The notes: generated from the letters alone by a model not told the origin. Counted from the first letter of the stretch, positions 9,449 through 20,807 are shown. The stretch is DNA of 64,000 nucleotides from Bartonella grahamii ATCC 700132 (GCF_000518085.1 NZ_JACX01000001.1:62001-126000); one strand, 5' to 3'. Made by a program: numbers and translations.

Positions 9449-9500
9449 TTTAATTTCTCATAAATCATTGAATACTTATGGAAGAAAAACAAAAAGTATT

Positions 9501-10193
9501 TTAATTTTCATTTTCTGTAGCAAAAAGCTTCCAGTTTGGATCTGACGATAAACTATTGCGAACGAAAGTCCAAATATCCCTGATTTCTACAATAGCATCA
9601 GGATCACCGTCTATACGCTCACCCTGTTCATTATAAGTAACAGAAATCATCTCACTGACAATACGTATCGTTAAAAGTTCATCCTTTTCTTGTATTGCCG
9701 CCGCAACAAATTCGATCTTATTAATTCCAACAAAAGTGAACTCTATTCTCTCTTTATTTTTTTCTCGTTGCTCAATAGCCGTACAAAAGCTCTCAAAAAC
9801 ATCCTGACAAAGCAAGCTTTTAAGTTGATTGCGATCACCTTTGGCAAAAGCTGTTACAATCATTTCATAAGCAATTTGTGCACCTTTTATAAAAAATTGA
9901 GGAGAAAATTGAGGATCAATTTTATGCAATTCCCGCAAATTTTTATTCAAAATACTCCCCTCCGGTGAAATTTTATCAATTTCACTAAAGTCGTCTTTTT
10001 GTGAATTTTTCTGATGAGGGAACGAAACAATATTATCAGCCGTTTCTGCTTCAACCTGTTTTTTAGAACGACGCGAATAAGGATCAAAGGGGGGCTTTTC
10101 AAACCCAATTCGTTTCCCTAATACATTACGGAGTTGCACAAAAATAACAACCATAACAACAAGAGCTATGACAAGTATAACGTCAAATTCCAT
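9501..10193 (-). CDS. Tim44-like domain protein
   Basis: This protein has one N-terminal membrane helix (FDVILVIALVVMVVIFVQL) and a C-terminal Tim44/TimA-type domain at about residues 85-230. The helix is followed by an acidic/Gln linker; the domain has the family pattern FIKGAQIAYEMIVTAFAKGDRNQLKSLL and ends with EIRDIWTFVRN, SDPNWKLFATE. In mitochondria Tim44 tethers import motors to the membrane; the role of the bacterial homologues is uncertain. I chose ATG 10193 (230 residues); a TTG at 10205 is in frame but sits directly against the GGAG sequence. The gene is divergent from fxsA. Confidence 0.88.
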   Translation of the reverse strand: MEFDVILVIALVVMVVIFVQLRNVLGKRIGFEKPPFDPYSRRSKKQVEAETADNIVSFPHQKNSQKDDFSEIDKISPEGSILNKNLRELHKIDPQFSPQFFIKGAQIAYEMIVTAFAKGDRNQLKSLLCQDVFESFCTAIEQREKNKERIEFTFVGINKIEFVAAAIQEKDELLTIRIVSEMISVTYNEQGERIDGDPDAIVEIRDIWTFVRNSLSSDPNWKLFATENEN

Positions 10194-10365
10194 GGGCGCT
10201 GTCAATCTCCAAAGCTTAAATCTCTAATAAACATTGCAGTCAATACCATTTATCAATAAATATGTAAAATAAGGAATCCTACCATTCAAATATTTTTATA
10301 GATTTTATATTAAATGGAGTGCTCTTAAGAATTTCTCCCCACCTCATCCAGAAGGAAACTTGCAT

Positions 10366-10860
10366 GTGATAAAACTTTATTCTATAAGTCCTCGTTTTTT
10401 TGTTGTTATCTTTCTTTGCATTCTTTTAATCGAGATCGCTGGTTTTATCTTTGTTGGTCAAGAAATTGGTATTTTGGCAACTTTGAGTTTGGTTATTCTC
10501 ACAACCATAGTTGGGGTTGTTTTATTGCGAGTTCAAGGGTTTAGCCTTTTAAGAAACATACAAACTGAACTTATCCAAGGACGCACATTAGAGAATAATA
10601 TTATTAATGATGCTTTCATCATGTTTAGTGCAATTTTACTTATTCTTCCCGGCTTTGTAAGTGATCTCTTGGGAATATTACTTCTTATTAAACCAATTCG
10701 CTCTGTTGTTTGGCATTTCTTTACATCATTAAAAAACAAAATAAATCCCAATACTAAAAGAAAAAATGACTCTGAAAAAATAATTGATCTTAACGCAGAA
10801 GATTACACAATTCATGATACGACAGAATCTCCATGGCGCAAAAATGATGATAACCATTGA
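10366..10860 (+). CDS. fxsA: FxsA-family membrane protein
   Basis: This 164-residue protein has two to four hydrophobic segments in the first 120 residues and a charged cytoplasmic tail. The motifs GQEIGILATLSLVILTTIVG and LPGFVSDLLGILLLIKPIR are diagnostic of FxsA, a membrane protein whose overproduction in E. coli relieves exclusion of phage T7 by F; its normal role is unknown. I chose the GTG at 10366 because AAGGAA lies 8 bases upstream; the TTG at 10360 is too close to that site. It is followed by secB on the same strand after about 140 bp. Confidence 0.88.
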   Translation: MIKLYSISPRFFVVIFLCILLIEIAGFIFVGQEIGILATLSLVILTTIVGVVLLRVQGFSLLRNIQTELIQGRTLENNIINDAFIMFSAILLILPGFVSDLLGILLLIKPIRSVVWHFFTSLKNKINPNTKRKNDSEKIIDLNAEDYTIHDTTESPWRKNDDNH

Positions 10861-11002
10861 AATGCCTAAAAAATCTGTAACAAACTAAAAAAATATTCAA
10901 GATAAAGAGCGCATTTCTTGCAACCTTTTGCAAGGCGTGATAACCAATTTTGTCTTTAGATCTAAAATAAATATACATATTATAATGAGAGAGGTTCGTC
11001 GT

Positions 11003-11479
11003 ATGGCCGAAGATGAAATGAATAACAGTGGTGGAGAGCCGGTTTTTGCTGTATTAACTCAGTATTTAAAAGATTTATCATTCGAAAACCCAGGTGCTCC
11101 TCGTTCATTGCGTACACGTGAAAAATCACCACAAATTGATATCAATATTAACGTCAATGCTAACCCAATTGGTGATGACAATTATGATGTCGTTTTGTCT
11201 CTCTCCGTCAAAGCCAATGATAATACTGAAATCTTATTTCATGTAGAACTGATTTACGGTGGTGTTTTCCACCTTGAAAACATTCCACAAGAACATGTTA
11301 TGCCATTGGTCTTTATTGAATGTCCCCGTCTTTTATTCCCATTTGCTCGCCAAATTATATCTGATGCTACTCAAAATGGTGGTTTTCCACCTTTATGGAT
11401 TGATCCTATTGATTTTGCAGCCCTCTTCCAAAAGCGTCTCGCCGAAGAACAAAAAGACAATCAAATACAGCCCTCTTAA
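11003..11479 (+). CDS. secB: Protein-export chaperone SecB
   Basis: This 158-residue protein is SecB, the cytoplasmic tetrameric chaperone that hands unfolded preproteins to SecA. Recognisable segments are [49 protein letters not shown] and the C-terminal [18 protein letters not shown] chose the ATG at 11003, preceded by GAGAGAGG; frames from 10928 or 10985 only add residues that are not family-like. An intrinsic terminator follows at 11503-11543. Confidence 0.96.
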   Translation: MAEDEMNNSGGEPVFAVLTQYLKDLSFENPGAPRSLRTREKSPQIDININVNANPIGDDNYDVVLSLSVKANDNTEILFHVELIYGGVFHLENIPQEHVMPLVFIECPRLLFPFARQIISDATQNGGFPPLWIDPIDFAALFQKRLAEEQKDNQIQPS

Positions 11480-11502
11480 AAAATTTATTCTTTTGCTATC
11501 AT

Positions 11503-11543
11503 AAAGCCCCTTGATATATTATTGGTATATTAGGGGCTTTTTT
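11503..11543 (+). terminator. Intrinsic terminator after secB (shared with convergent maeB)
   Basis: A perfect 8-bp stem (AAAGCCCC / GGGGCTTT) encloses a 22-base AT-rich loop and runs into six T on the + strand. Three A precede it, so it may also stop maeB transcripts arriving on the other strand. It lies between the ends of secB and maeB. Confidence 0.8.
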
Positions 11544-11546
11544 CCT

Positions 11547-13820
11547 TTAGACGGCTTTTGCGGCATGATAAGCCGCGAGCATTGCAATATTGACCACATC
11601 TGTATCGTTTCCACTAAACGGTACAATTTGGACAGATTTTTCCAATCCAATTAAAATAGGACCAATGATGGTTGCTCCACCAAGTTCTTGTAACATTTTG
11701 CTTGCAATGGAAGACGCGTGATATCCAGGCATAACCAAAATGTTAGCGGGCTCTGTTAATCCCATAAATGGATATTGCTGCATCAATTTGGAATTGAGTG
11801 CTACATCAGCACTTATTTCTCCATCAAACTCAAAATCAACCTTGCGTTCATGCAAAATATTAATCGCATCCTGAATTTGCTGTGTGATTTGCCCTTTCAT
11901 ATAACCAAACGTAGAAAATGCTAAAAATGCTACCCGTGGTTGATATCCAAATCCACGTACAAACGAAGCGGTTTGTTCCGCTATATCCGCAAGTTCTTCA
12001 GCATTAGGATTTTCATAAACAGCTGTATCCGTAATAAACACAGTTCGTCCTCGGCAAATGGCCATTGAGATACCAATCAATCGTTCTTTTGGTTTTTCAT
12101 CAATTGCACGACGTATATCGATCAGCGCTGTTTCATAATTGCGTGTCACCCCTGTAACCATTGCATCAGCATCTCCTAGTGCCACCATACACGCAGCAAA
12201 ATAATTGCGATCATTATTGATACGACGATGACAATCACGCAACAGCCAGCCTTGACGCTGCATCTTTTTATAAAGATAATTCGCATAATCATCTGTACGG
12301 CAAGAAAGCTTAGCATTCATAATAGAAATACCTTCACGCTCCAGATCAATTCCAGCGATAACAGCTGTTTCTCTTACTTGCTCTTCACGACCGACCAAAA
12401 TCGCTTGTCCTAATTTTTGATGAACATAGGAAACGGCTGCCCGCATAACTTGCTCTTCTTCACCTTCTGCAAAGACAATTTGTTTTGGCGCTTGACGAAC
12501 ATGGTTATAAACCCCACGCATCATCGAAGAAGTAGGATCACGTCTCGCATTCAAATCGCGCTCATAGGCCTCTAAATCATCTATGTTCTTTTGCGCAACA
12601 CCGCTTTCCATTGCTGCTTTTGCTACCGCTATTGAAACAACCGTCAATAAACGTGGATCAAAAGGAACAGGGATGATATAATTAGGACCAAATTTTAATC
12701 GCTTTCCACGATAAGCTTCTGCAACGCTGTCAGGCACTTCTTCATGCGCTAAATTGGCAAGAGCCTTTGCCGCAGCAATTTTCATTTCTTCATTAATAAC
12801 TCTTGCACGCACATCAAGTGCACCACGAAATATATAAGGAAAGCAGAGAACATTATTAATCTGATTTGGATAATCGGAACGCCCTGTTGCGACAATGGCA
12901 TCATGACGCACTTGCATAACCTCTTCCGGCGTAATTTCTGGATCAGGATTAGCCATAGCAAAAATGATCGGCTGTAGTGCCATAGATCTTACCATTTCAG
13001 GAGTAAGAGCACCTTTAGCAGAAACCCCAAAAAATATATCTGCACCTTCCATTGCTTCCATAAGCGTACGTTTATCTGTTGGAATAGCATGCGCAGATTT
13101 CCACTGATTCATTCCCTCTTTGCGGCCTTCATAGACCACACCCTTTGTATCACATAATATGATATTTTCAGAACGAAAGCCCATCGCTTTAATCAGTTCA
13201 ATACAAGCAATTCCTGCAGAACCAGCACCATTACAGACTAACCGCGTATTTTGCATATCACGCCCTGTTAAAGTCAAAGCATTGAGAACACCGGCAGCAA
13301 CAATAATTGCTGTACCATGTTGATCGTCGTGAAAAACAGGTATATTCATCACCTCGCGTAGGCGGCTTTCAATCATAAAGCACTCTGGCGCCTTAATGTC
13401 TTCAAGATTAATTCCACCAAAAGAAGGTTCTAAATGACGCACCAAATTGATAAAACTTTCTGTATCGTTTATATCAATTTCTAAATCAATGGAATCAATA
13501 TCCGCAAAACGCTTAAACAGCGCTGCTTTGCCTTCCATGACCGGCTTAGAGGCAAGAGCTCCTAAGTTACCTAACCCTAAGATAGCTGTACCATTTGAAA
13601 TAACAGCAACAAGATTGCCTTTTGCTGTATAATCATAAGCTAACGCTGGATTTTGAGCAATTGCCTTAACTGGAACTGCAACACCTGGTGAATAAGCAAG
13701 TGCTAAATCATGCTGTGTTGCCATAGACTTTGTTGCAATAATCTCAAGCTTTCCTGGTCGACCACGACTATGAAAATCTAGAGCTTCTCGTTCGCTCGCA
13801 CTGTAAACAGTTTGAGACAT
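11547..13820 (-). CDS. maeB: NADP-dependent malic enzyme with phosphotransacetylase-like domain
   Basis: This 757-residue two-domain protein decarboxylates malate to pyruvate and CO2 with NADP. The malic enzyme part (about residues 1-430) has AYSPGVAVPV, GTAILGLGNLGALASKPVMEGKA, NLEDIKAPECF and VCNGAGSAGIACIEL (nucleotide binding). The C-terminal 320 residues resemble phosphotransacetylase (LLRDCHRRINNDRNYFAAC, ADAMVTGVTRNYE) and are normally regulatory rather than catalytic. I chose the ATG at 13820, with AGGA seven bases upstream; the ATG at 13847 lacks a well-spaced ribosome site. It is divergent from mutS. Confidence 0.94.
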   Translation of the reverse strand: MSQTVYSASEREALDFHSRGRPGKLEIIATKSMATQHDLALAYSPGVAVPVKAIAQNPALAYDYTAKGNLVAVISNGTAILGLGNLGALASKPVMEGKAALFKRFADIDSIDLEIDINDTESFINLVRHLEPSFGGINLEDIKAPECFMIESRLREVMNIPVFHDDQHGTAIIVAAGVLNALTLTGRDMQNTRLVCNGAGSAGIACIELIKAMGFRSENIILCDTKGVVYEGRKEGMNQWKSAHAIPTDKRTLMEAMEGADIFFGVSAKGALTPEMVRSMALQPIIFAMANPDPEITPEEVMQVRHDAIVATGRSDYPNQINNVLCFPYIFRGALDVRARVINEEMKIAAAKALANLAHEEVPDSVAEAYRGKRLKFGPNYIIPVPFDPRLLTVVSIAVAKAAMESGVAQKNIDDLEAYERDLNARRDPTSSMMRGVYNHVRQAPKQIVFAEGEEEQVMRAAVSYVHQKLGQAILVGREEQVRETAVIAGIDLEREGISIMNAKLSCRTDDYANYLYKKMQRQGWLLRDCHRRINNDRNYFAACMVALGDADAMVTGVTRNYETALIDIRRAIDEKPKERLIGISMAICRGRTVFITDTAVYENPNAEELADIAEQTASFVRGFGYQPRVAFLAFSTFGYMKGQITQQIQDAINILHERKVDFEFDGEISADVALNSKLMQQYPFMGLTEPANILVMPGYHASSIASKMLQELGGATIIGPILIGLEKSVQIVPFSGNDTDVVNIAMLAAYHAAKAV

Positions 13821-14042
13821 TTTCTGATCCTGCTCGCTCTCTTTCATCTCACTTTATTTTCTCCAAAAACAGTGTAAATTTTGCTTGATAATGCGTATAG
13901 TCATTAAATTTGATTCATATATTAGAAATCGCTATTCTTGCCTTAGCAAATCTGATGATGCGTTGCAATTTAGAGATAAATAGATATTGAAGTAAACAAA
14001 AAAGAGTAAAAACTTCACTTAAAGGAAACAGGCCTCGTACAA

Positions 14043-16787
14043 ATGGATAAAAAAGACAACCATAAAAATAATTTAACTCCACAGCCTGCCTCCTCATCTG
14101 CTTCCTCTCAAGAACGTCTGACACCTATGATGGAGCAGTACATAGAAATCAAAGCCGTCCATCATGATTCTCTTCTCTTTTACCGAATGGGGGATTTTTA
14201 TGAATTATTTTTTAATGATGCGATTGAAGCTGCTCAGGCTTTAGGAATCACACTCACAGCACGCGGAAAACATTTAGGACAAGATATTCCTATGTGCGGT
14301 GTTCCCGTTCATGCTGCTGATGATTATTTACAAAAACTGATTGCTTGTGGTTACCGAGTTGCTGTTTGTGAGCAAATAGAAGATCCTGCTGAAGCAAAAA
14401 AACGTGGCTCAAAATCTGTTGTTCGGCGTGATGTTGTTCGTCTTGTAACACCTGGAACGATAACAGAAGAAAAACTCCTTGATCCAACACGCGCAAATTA
14501 TTTGATGACACTTTCTCGTATAAAAACTAGCGATGGAGAGGAATTTGCTCTTTCTTGGATTGATATCTCAACAGGCATATTTCGTGTAACAGAAAGCCGC
14601 CAAGAAAAACTTTTAGCAGATATTATGCGTGTGGATCCACAAGAAATCATTGTTGCTGATTCATTCTTTCATGATAAATCTCACAAATCACTTTTTAATG
14701 TTCTTGATCGTATCATTTCACCTCAACCTGCTTGTCTCTTTGATGCACTAACCGCTGAACGCGATATTTGCAATTATTTTAAACTCTCAACTCTTGAAGG
14801 TGTTGCCGATTATTCACGTTCCGAACTCTCTGCAATTGTAGCTGCTATTCGTTATATCGAAAAAACACAAATAACGCATCGTCCTCCCCTCATGCAGCCT
14901 GAGCGCCAAAATGAAAGTGCGACTCTTTTTATTGATGCCGCAACCAGATTAAGCCTTGAACTTATTCGTACGACATCAGGTCAACGGGATGGAAGTTTAT
15001 TAAAAGCTATTGATCGCACTGTAACAGGAGGAGGATCACGCCTTCTCATCGATCGCCTTATTGCTCCCCTCACCACTCCTTCAGCTATTGATATGCGTTT
15101 GGATTCTATCGATTTTTTTCTACGTAATCCTTCTCTTGCAGAAGCGATAAAGCTTATTTTAAAAGGGGGACCAGATATGCCTCGCGCCGTTTCACGTTTG
15201 GCTCTTGGACGAGGAGGTCCCCGTGATATGGCAACAATTCAGCGCGGCTTTGAAATCATTCGTGAATTGCATCAACTTCTTAATAATGAGCTTCTGCCTC
15301 AAGAAATAAGTGATGTACAACAGGTGTTCTCAAACTTACCCACAGCGTTATACTTTCATTTAGAACAAACATTAGCTGATGATCTCCCACTCCTTAAACG
15401 TGATGGTGGTTTTATTCGTTCAAATTATCATAAAGAGCTCGATAAAATGCGTGCGTTACGTGATGAATCGCGCCGTGTCATTGCTGAACTTCAAGCGCAA
15501 TATGCCCAAGAAACAGATATTAAGACGCTTAAAATAAAGCATAATAATATTCTAGGTTATTTCATTGAAGTAACCAGTACACAAGCATCTGCTCTTACAA
15601 ATAATCCACAAGCTAAAGCACGTTTTATTCATCGGCAAACAATGGCAAACGCTATGCGTTTTACGACAACAGAGCTTGCTGACCTTGAAAGCCGTATTGC
15701 CCATGCTGCCAATCACGCATTGACACTTGAACTAGAGATTTTTGATATTCTCGTTCAGGAAATTACCGAACAAGTTGATTTTATTCGTAAAGCCTCTGAA
15801 GCACTTGCTATTTTAGATGTCTCTGTCGCCTTAGCATATCTTGCTGAAGAACAAGGCTATTGCCGACCTAAAATTGATCTTTCACTTACCTTTCATATCA
15901 CAGCAGGACGCCATCCTGTCGTCGAGCAAGCACTCCGCAAACAAGCAGCAGAACCTTTTATTGCCAATAATTGTGATCTCTCTGTGCAAAAAAATCAGCA
16001 ATATGCAGCAATCTGGCTGTTGACAGGGCCTAATATGGGAGGAAAATCAACTTTTTTGCGGCAAAATGCTCTCATTGCTATTATGGCGCAAATGGGGTCC
16101 TTCGTTCCAGCGACTTCAGCACATATTGGTGTCGTTGATCGCCTGTTTAGTCGTGTCGGGGCTTCCGATGATCTTGCACGGGGGCGCTCAACCTTTATGA
16201 TGGAAATGGTTGAAACAGCAACGATTCTCAATCATGCTAGCCACCATTCCCTTGTTATTCTTGATGAAATAGGGCGTGGGACATCAACTTTTGATGGACT
16301 TTCTATTGCTTGGGCTGCCGTTGAATATCTCCATGAAGTTAACCATTGTCGTGCTATTCTCGCTACCCATTTTCATGAAATGACCGCACTTACCGAAAAA
16401 CTTGACAGACTGCATAATGTAACCATGAAAGTCAAAAATTGGGATGGTGATGTAGTTTTTCTTCATGAGGTCACACCAGGAGCTGCTGACCGTTCCTATG
16501 GTGTACAAGTCGCAAAGCTTGCTGGACTTCCCCCAGCCGTTATTACACGAGCAACAGATGTACTCCATCAATTAGAACAAGGTGAAATGGCTGGAAAAGG
16601 ACATAAACTCATTGATGATTTACCACTCTTTTCTCTTAAAGCAACATCTCCCGTCAATGAAGCAAGAAACAAACATTGTGTACTTCACGAAGCTTTAAAA
16701 AATATCCATCCCGATGAACTCTCCCCTAAACAAGCTTTAGAAGCAATTTACCACCTCAAACAACTTGAAAAGAGTAACCCTTTATAG
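14043..16787 (+). CDS. mutS: DNA mismatch repair protein MutS
   Basis: This is a 914-residue MutS, the mismatch sensor of methyl-independent or MutL-coupled repair. The mismatch-wedge motif [14 protein letters not shown] is at about residues 45-58, and the clamp/lever region spans the middle. The ATPase has Walker [15 protein letters not shown] near residue 662, Walker [17 protein letters not shown] near 742, and the [10 protein letters not shown] switch. The C-terminal helix-turn-helix extension is present. Length is slightly above the E. coli protein (853), mostly from a polar N-terminal extension. It is divergent from maeB, with a 222-bp shared upstream region. Confidence 0.97.
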   Translation: MDKKDNHKNNLTPQPASSSASSQERLTPMMEQYIEIKAVHHDSLLFYRMGDFYELFFNDAIEAAQALGITLTARGKHLGQDIPMCGVPVHAADDYLQKLIACGYRVAVCEQIEDPAEAKKRGSKSVVRRDVVRLVTPGTITEEKLLDPTRANYLMTLSRIKTSDGEEFALSWIDISTGIFRVTESRQEKLLADIMRVDPQEIIVADSFFHDKSHKSLFNVLDRIISPQPACLFDALTAERDICNYFKLSTLEGVADYSRSELSAIVAAIRYIEKTQITHRPPLMQPERQNESATLFIDAATRLSLELIRTTSGQRDGSLLKAIDRTVTGGGSRLLIDRLIAPLTTPSAIDMRLDSIDFFLRNPSLAEAIKLILKGGPDMPRAVSRLALGRGGPRDMATIQRGFEIIRELHQLLNNELLPQEISDVQQVFSNLPTALYFHLEQTLADDLPLLKRDGGFIRSNYHKELDKMRALRDESRRVIAELQAQYAQETDIKTLKIKHNNILGYFIEVTSTQASALTNNPQAKARFIHRQTMANAMRFTTTELADLESRIAHAANHALTLELEIFDILVQEITEQVDFIRKASEALAILDVSVALAYLAEEQGYCRPKIDLSLTFHITAGRHPVVEQALRKQAAEPFIANNCDLSVQKNQQYAAIWLLTGPNMGGKSTFLRQNALIAIMAQMGSFVPATSAHIGVVDRLFSRVGASDDLARGRSTFMMEMVETATILNHASHHSLVILDEIGRGTSTFDGLSIAWAAVEYLHEVNHCRAILATHFHEMTALTEKLDRLHNVTMKVKNWDGDVVFLHEVTPGAADRSYGVQVAKLAGLPPAVITRATDVLHQLEQGEMAGKGHKLIDDLPLFSLKATSPVNEARNKHCVLHEALKNIHPDELSPKQALEAIYHLKQLEKSNPL

Positions 16788-16879
16788 AAAACGGATGTTA
16801 TTTTTTATTAAAAAGCTTTCTTAATAGGAGATAAAGTATCCCTTTTTAGTATGCCACAGCACAAACTGTTGTTTACAGT

Positions 16880-17610
16880 ATCTCCATCGCTTTTCTACAC
16901 AATATATTTTGATAAGTGTAATGCATATAGAGGCAAAATCCTATGCATTATATTTCATATTTCCTTAGATCAACATTGGCCCGTATACAAAAAAATTGGT
17001 CAATATCGACTACTTTTACAAGATAGTCGTTTTTTGCAAAGATTGTCATGAAATCTCCTCCACCTTGCAAATACGCAACATTTAATGAATTATGCTTTTT
17101 TACAATCAATATTATTGTTATCATAGCAACAGTTTTAGTTTAAAGCTGTCGGTGTTGGGATGCCACCCCATTTTGCATAATAACTTCATAGATAATGGGT
17201 CTCGCGTTTTCTTCACATTTTAAGTTATAAAAAGCTCTTTTACTGTTTTCATATGAACCATATAATCAGATATATCACAGCAGCATTTTATTTTCCTAAA
17301 CATCCTTTGAACTCCTTCCCACACCTCAAAGGATAAAGATTTTCATTCACATCAAGTCTGCAAAAAGTCCAGATTCTAAGGGATTTACCTTGACTTCCTA
17401 GTCATGTGATTCACTTAAACTCAAAGTTTGATAAACAAGTCTAAGAATATTCACCACACACTAAAAAAACACTAAATATATTAAGTAGGATGCCGTATAT
17501 CACAGCTCTAAATGACAGTGTTTTTACGGTACAAAAAGATAATGCCACCAGTACAATAAATATCTTTCATAAATATAAGAACAGGAAATCGTAATTTCGT
17601 ATAAAATTGA
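16880..17610 (-). pseudogene. Decayed partial second copy of ilvD
   Basis: This stretch aligns by eye with an internal part of the intact ilvD (about 18240-18970) in the same orientation and at a nearly constant offset of about 1,365 bp. The best block is 17138-17270 against 18520-18655, sharing AAGCTGTC-GTGTTGG-AT-CCACC, then AAAGCTCTTT, TGTTTTCATATGAACC and TATAA. A second block, 17050-17075 against 18425-18450, shares CTCCACCTTGCAAATACGCA with few changes. No open frame survives. The outer limits are approximate; the ends of the gene are absent. The remaining gap to ilvD holds a 7-bp hairpin (17662-17691) and nothing else recognisable. Confidence 0.7.
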
Positions 17611-17847
17611 AATATGATATGAAGCGTAATCATACCATATCTATCTTTATCTGTCTTACATAGCTGCTAAAATAAGCAATCCGCAGCAGCTTTTAATTGT
17701 ATTGATAGCTTTTTAATCATACTGATCATGACTCGAAATATTCTGATAAGCTCATAAACTCATAAAATAATTAGCTTAGAATATCATGCAAAAGATGCAA
17801 AAAATCAGAATACTATCTCTCTTTTATAAGACGCGTCATTCATCTCA

Positions 17848-19686
17848 TCAAATATTACGTACTGCACCCTTTGCAGCAGATGTGGTCATCGCTGCATAGG
17901 CTTTGAGAGCCTTTGAAACTTTACGCTGACGCTTCTCAATCGGTTGCCAAGCACCTTTTCCTTTTGCTTCCATCTTAGCACGGCGCTGCTTCATCTCAAC
18001 GTCATCCACCAACATATGAATTCTACGATTTGGAATATCAATTTCTATGATATCCCCCTCCTCCACCAACGCAATTTCTCCTCCTTCAGCAGCTTCTGGT
18101 GAAATATGTCCTATCGAGAGCCCTGAACTTCCCCCTGAAAAACGTCCATCCGTAACAAGTGCACAAACCTTGCCCAATCCTTTAGATTTGAGATAACTTG
18201 TTGGATAAAGCATTTCTTGCATTCCAGGTCCACCACGTGGACCTTCATAACGGATTAAAACAATTTCACCTATTTTAATCTTATCAGTTAATATAGCTGA
18301 AACAGCTGAATCTTGGCTTTCAAAAATTCTTGCCGGACCTTTAAAAGTTAAAATTGATTGATCAACGCCTGCTGTTTTTACAATGCAGCCATCTTTTGCA
18401 AGATTTCCATAAAGAACTGCCAATCCTCCATCTTGTGAATATGCATGTTCCCTATCGCGAATCACACCTTTTTCACGATCAAGATCAAGGCTCTCATAGC
18501 GACAAGATTGGCTAAAAGCTGTCTGTGTTGGAATACCACCAGGAGCAGCACGATAAAATGTACGAACTGTTGGTTCATTAGTTTGTTTCACATCCCAACG
18601 GTAAAGAGCTTCTTTCATTGTTTTTGCGTGAACCGTATAAGTTGACGTATCAATGAGTCCTGCCGCATCCAATTCACCTAAAAGCCCCATAATACCACCA
18701 GCGCGATGAACATCTTCCATATGTACATTCGCGACAGCAGGAGCAACTTTACATAAAACAGGAACACGACGTGAAAGATGATCAATATCCGTCATGGTAA
18801 AATCCACCTCACCTTCTTGCGCCGCGGCTAAAAGATGCAGTACTGTATTGGTTGATCCCCCCATAGCAATATCAACGGTCATTGCATTTTCAAAAGCCTT
18901 GCGTGAAGCAATAGAGCGCGGTAAGACTGTTTCATCATCTTTTTCATAATAACGTTTAACCAATGCAACAATCTGTTTTCCAGCTTCTTCAAAAAGCATC
19001 CGTCGATCTGCATGTGTTGCTAACATTGATCCATTTCCGGGAAGCGAAAGCCCCAATGCTTCCGTTAAGCAATTCATGGAGTTGGCTGTAAACATTCCTG
19101 AACAAGAACCACATGTAGGACAAGCAGCACGCTCCATTTCAGCAACTTCTTCTTCTGAATTCTGTTCTGAAGCTGCTGCAACCATGGCATCGACCAAATC
19201 AACCCTTAGATCTTGATCCTTCCATTTAATCTTACCTGCTTCCATAGGACCGCCGGAAACAAAGATTGTCGGAATATTCAACCGTAAAGCAGCCATTAAC
19301 ATACCAGGCGTAATTTTGTCACAATTAGAAATACAGACAAGTGCATCCGCACAATGTGCATTAACCATGTACTCTACAGAATCAGCAATGATTTCACGTG
19401 AGGGCAAAGAATAGAGCATTCCATCGTGCCCCATCGCAATTCCATCATCTACAGCAATGGTGTTAAATTCTTTCGCAACACCACCGGCAACTGCTATCTG
19501 TTGTGCGACTAATTGCCCAAGATCTTTTAAATGGACATGCCCTGGTACAAATTGTGTAAAAGAATTCGCAATCGCAATAATGGGTTTACCAAAATCAGTA
19601 TCTTTCATCCCTGTTGCACGCCAAAGCCCGCGGGCTCCTGCCATATTACGCCCGTGGGTCGATATTCTTGAACGGTAAGAAGGCAT
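17848..19686 (-). CDS. ilvD: Dihydroxy-acid dehydratase
   Basis: This 612-residue enzyme carries out the third common step of isoleucine/valine synthesis, dehydrating dihydroxy-acids to 2-keto acids. The iron-sulfur ligand regions [12 protein letters not shown] (near residue 120) and [19 protein letters not shown] (near 195) are intact, as is the C-terminal [21 protein letters not shown] chose the ATG at 19686, giving [19 protein letters not shown], which matches family N-termini and has GAGGGG upstream; the frame opens nine codons earlier. A decayed partial copy of this gene lies downstream at 16880-17610, and an integrase relic lies just upstream. Confidence 0.97.
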   Translation of the reverse strand: MPSYRSRISTHGRNMAGARGLWRATGMKDTDFGKPIIAIANSFTQFVPGHVHLKDLGQLVAQQIAVAGGVAKEFNTIAVDDGIAMGHDGMLYSLPSREIIADSVEYMVNAHCADALVCISNCDKITPGMLMAALRLNIPTIFVSGGPMEAGKIKWKDQDLRVDLVDAMVAAASEQNSEEEVAEMERAACPTCGSCSGMFTANSMNCLTEALGLSLPGNGSMLATHADRRMLFEEAGKQIVALVKRYYEKDDETVLPRSIASRKAFENAMTVDIAMGGSTNTVLHLLAAAQEGEVDFTMTDIDHLSRRVPVLCKVAPAVANVHMEDVHRAGGIMGLLGELDAAGLIDTSTYTVHAKTMKEALYRWDVKQTNEPTVRTFYRAAPGGIPTQTAFSQSCRYESLDLDREKGVIRDREHAYSQDGGLAVLYGNLAKDGCIVKTAGVDQSILTFKGPARIFESQDSAVSAILTDKIKIGEIVLIRYEGPRGGPGMQEMLYPTSYLKSKGLGKVCALVTDGRFSGGSSGLSIGHISPEAAEGGEIALVEEGDIIEIDIPNRRIHMLVDDVEMKQRRAKMEAKGKGAWQPIEKRQRKVSKALKAYAAMTTSAAKGAVRNI

Positions 19687-19861
19687 TATTTTTTTCCCCT
19701 CAAATAATTCCATTTTGCTTGTTGTGCTGTAACTTCATTATAAAAACAAGAGCTTTAATATTCAAAAGAGAAAAATACCTTGTACTGAGGCAGTTGAAGC
19801 ACAAAATTAAAAGCTCTGCATAAACTTTTTCGTAAAGCCTTTGTTTTTCTTATTACCTGTT

Positions 19862-20420
19862 AATCAACATCTAATCCCTGTGCAAGTCCACGTTTGAGAC
19901 AAATATCAAAACGCTTCAGAGTAGCACGAACTGTTCCAGATTTTTGTATGCAAGATTTGTCCAGATTTGGTAAGTATATTGTATCTATCTGTTTGCGTAA
20001 TTTCTGGAACAAGAAGACAGCCTAATTTGGAAAGAATATAAAGGCATCATGTAAAAATCTACCATCTCCTTACAATTCAGCTTTACATCTTTCAATGCAC
20101 ACTCGAACCTATTTCACGATAGCGCCTATGAATGGTATAAAAATCCCCGTGAATAATATAAATCTATAGAGAACATCTTCACACTTATGAAGAAGAAAAC
20201 TGATACCATCATACATTTTTCTCATCCCCAATATTGCGAACATCCTTGGTAATTAAGACAATTAACAAGAGATATTTTTATTCCTTCTTTCAAGCGTTTT
20301 TATCTAAACGGCTTTCCCTGCGTGTGACATACAAGCAAGTGACTTTAATTGTTTTAATACAAGAAGATCTAAAATGAGAGAACCTTATGATATTCGGGAC
20401 TCTCATTCCAGTTGTAAAAA
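19862..20420 (-). pseudogene. Decayed P4-type tyrosine integrase, N-terminal and core-binding domains (relic D)
   Basis: Read on the minus strand, this is one of the two longest integrase relics. In order it gives KMYDGISFLH (arm domain, GKYCDGxGL), FYTIHRRYREIGS (YRYTIHGRRREMG), ALKDVKLNC, then LYILSKLGCLLVPEITQTDRYN (ELHVLPKLGxVPVSEITQTD), and finally QKSGTVRATLKRFDICLK, RGLAQGLDVD and a TAA at 19862. Frame changes and stops separate these pieces. The catalytic domain is missing, the sequence ending right after GLDVD. The shared leader is at about 20340-20420. The rest of the 19687-20529 gap shows nothing recognisable. Confidence 0.85.
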
Positions 20421-20529
20421 ATTAATTATGCATATAAACCAATACTTATCTCATTATAACTCACATTACACCCTTTACGAAAAAACAGATAGAATTTATA
20501 AAGAGTACAGCGTTTTCTCGTAAGGTAAT

Positions 20530-20781
20530 CTAGTGCAGAGTTACAATTTGTAGTTCATGCTCATTGGCTCCAGCAAGGGCGATAGAACGCTCATCGGATA
20601 AAATGATAGGATAACCTGTTTCACCAAAGAGAGCCCATATCGTAATTCCTGGGGTCATTGGTGGAAGATCTGGGAAATTTTTAGCCAGATCATCTGTACA
20701 AACTTTTTTTAAATAGGCAATCTGTCCCGCATCAGAGTAGGATGTGTTCTGAAACGACAAGTTTTGTTTATGTTCTCCCAT
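20530..20781 (-). CDS. DUF1150 family protein
   Basis: This 83-residue protein contains the family pattern FPDLPPMTPGITIWALFGETGYPIILSDER followed by AIALAGANEHELQ-type sequence (here SIALAGANEHELQIVTLH). DUF1150 proteins are small, alphaproteobacterial, and usually encoded next to an Hsp20 gene, as here. The function is unknown; the pairing suggests a role in proteostasis under heat stress. The ATG lies 26 bp after the hsp20 stop, so the pair is probably one transcript. Confidence 0.88.
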   Translation of the reverse strand: MGEHKQNLSFQNTSYSDAGQIAYLKKVCTDDLAKNFPDLPPMTPGITIWALFGETGYPIILSDERSIALAGANEHELQIVTLH

Positions 20782-20807
20782 TTCACTGTTCCTTTACGCC
20801 TTAACTT

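Noticed and set aside
17662-17691. 7-bp hairpin (AGCTGCT / AGCAGCT) as the ilvD terminator
   Set aside because: On the ilvD strand no T run follows, and it lies more than 150 bases beyond the stop; only on + is it followed by TTTT.
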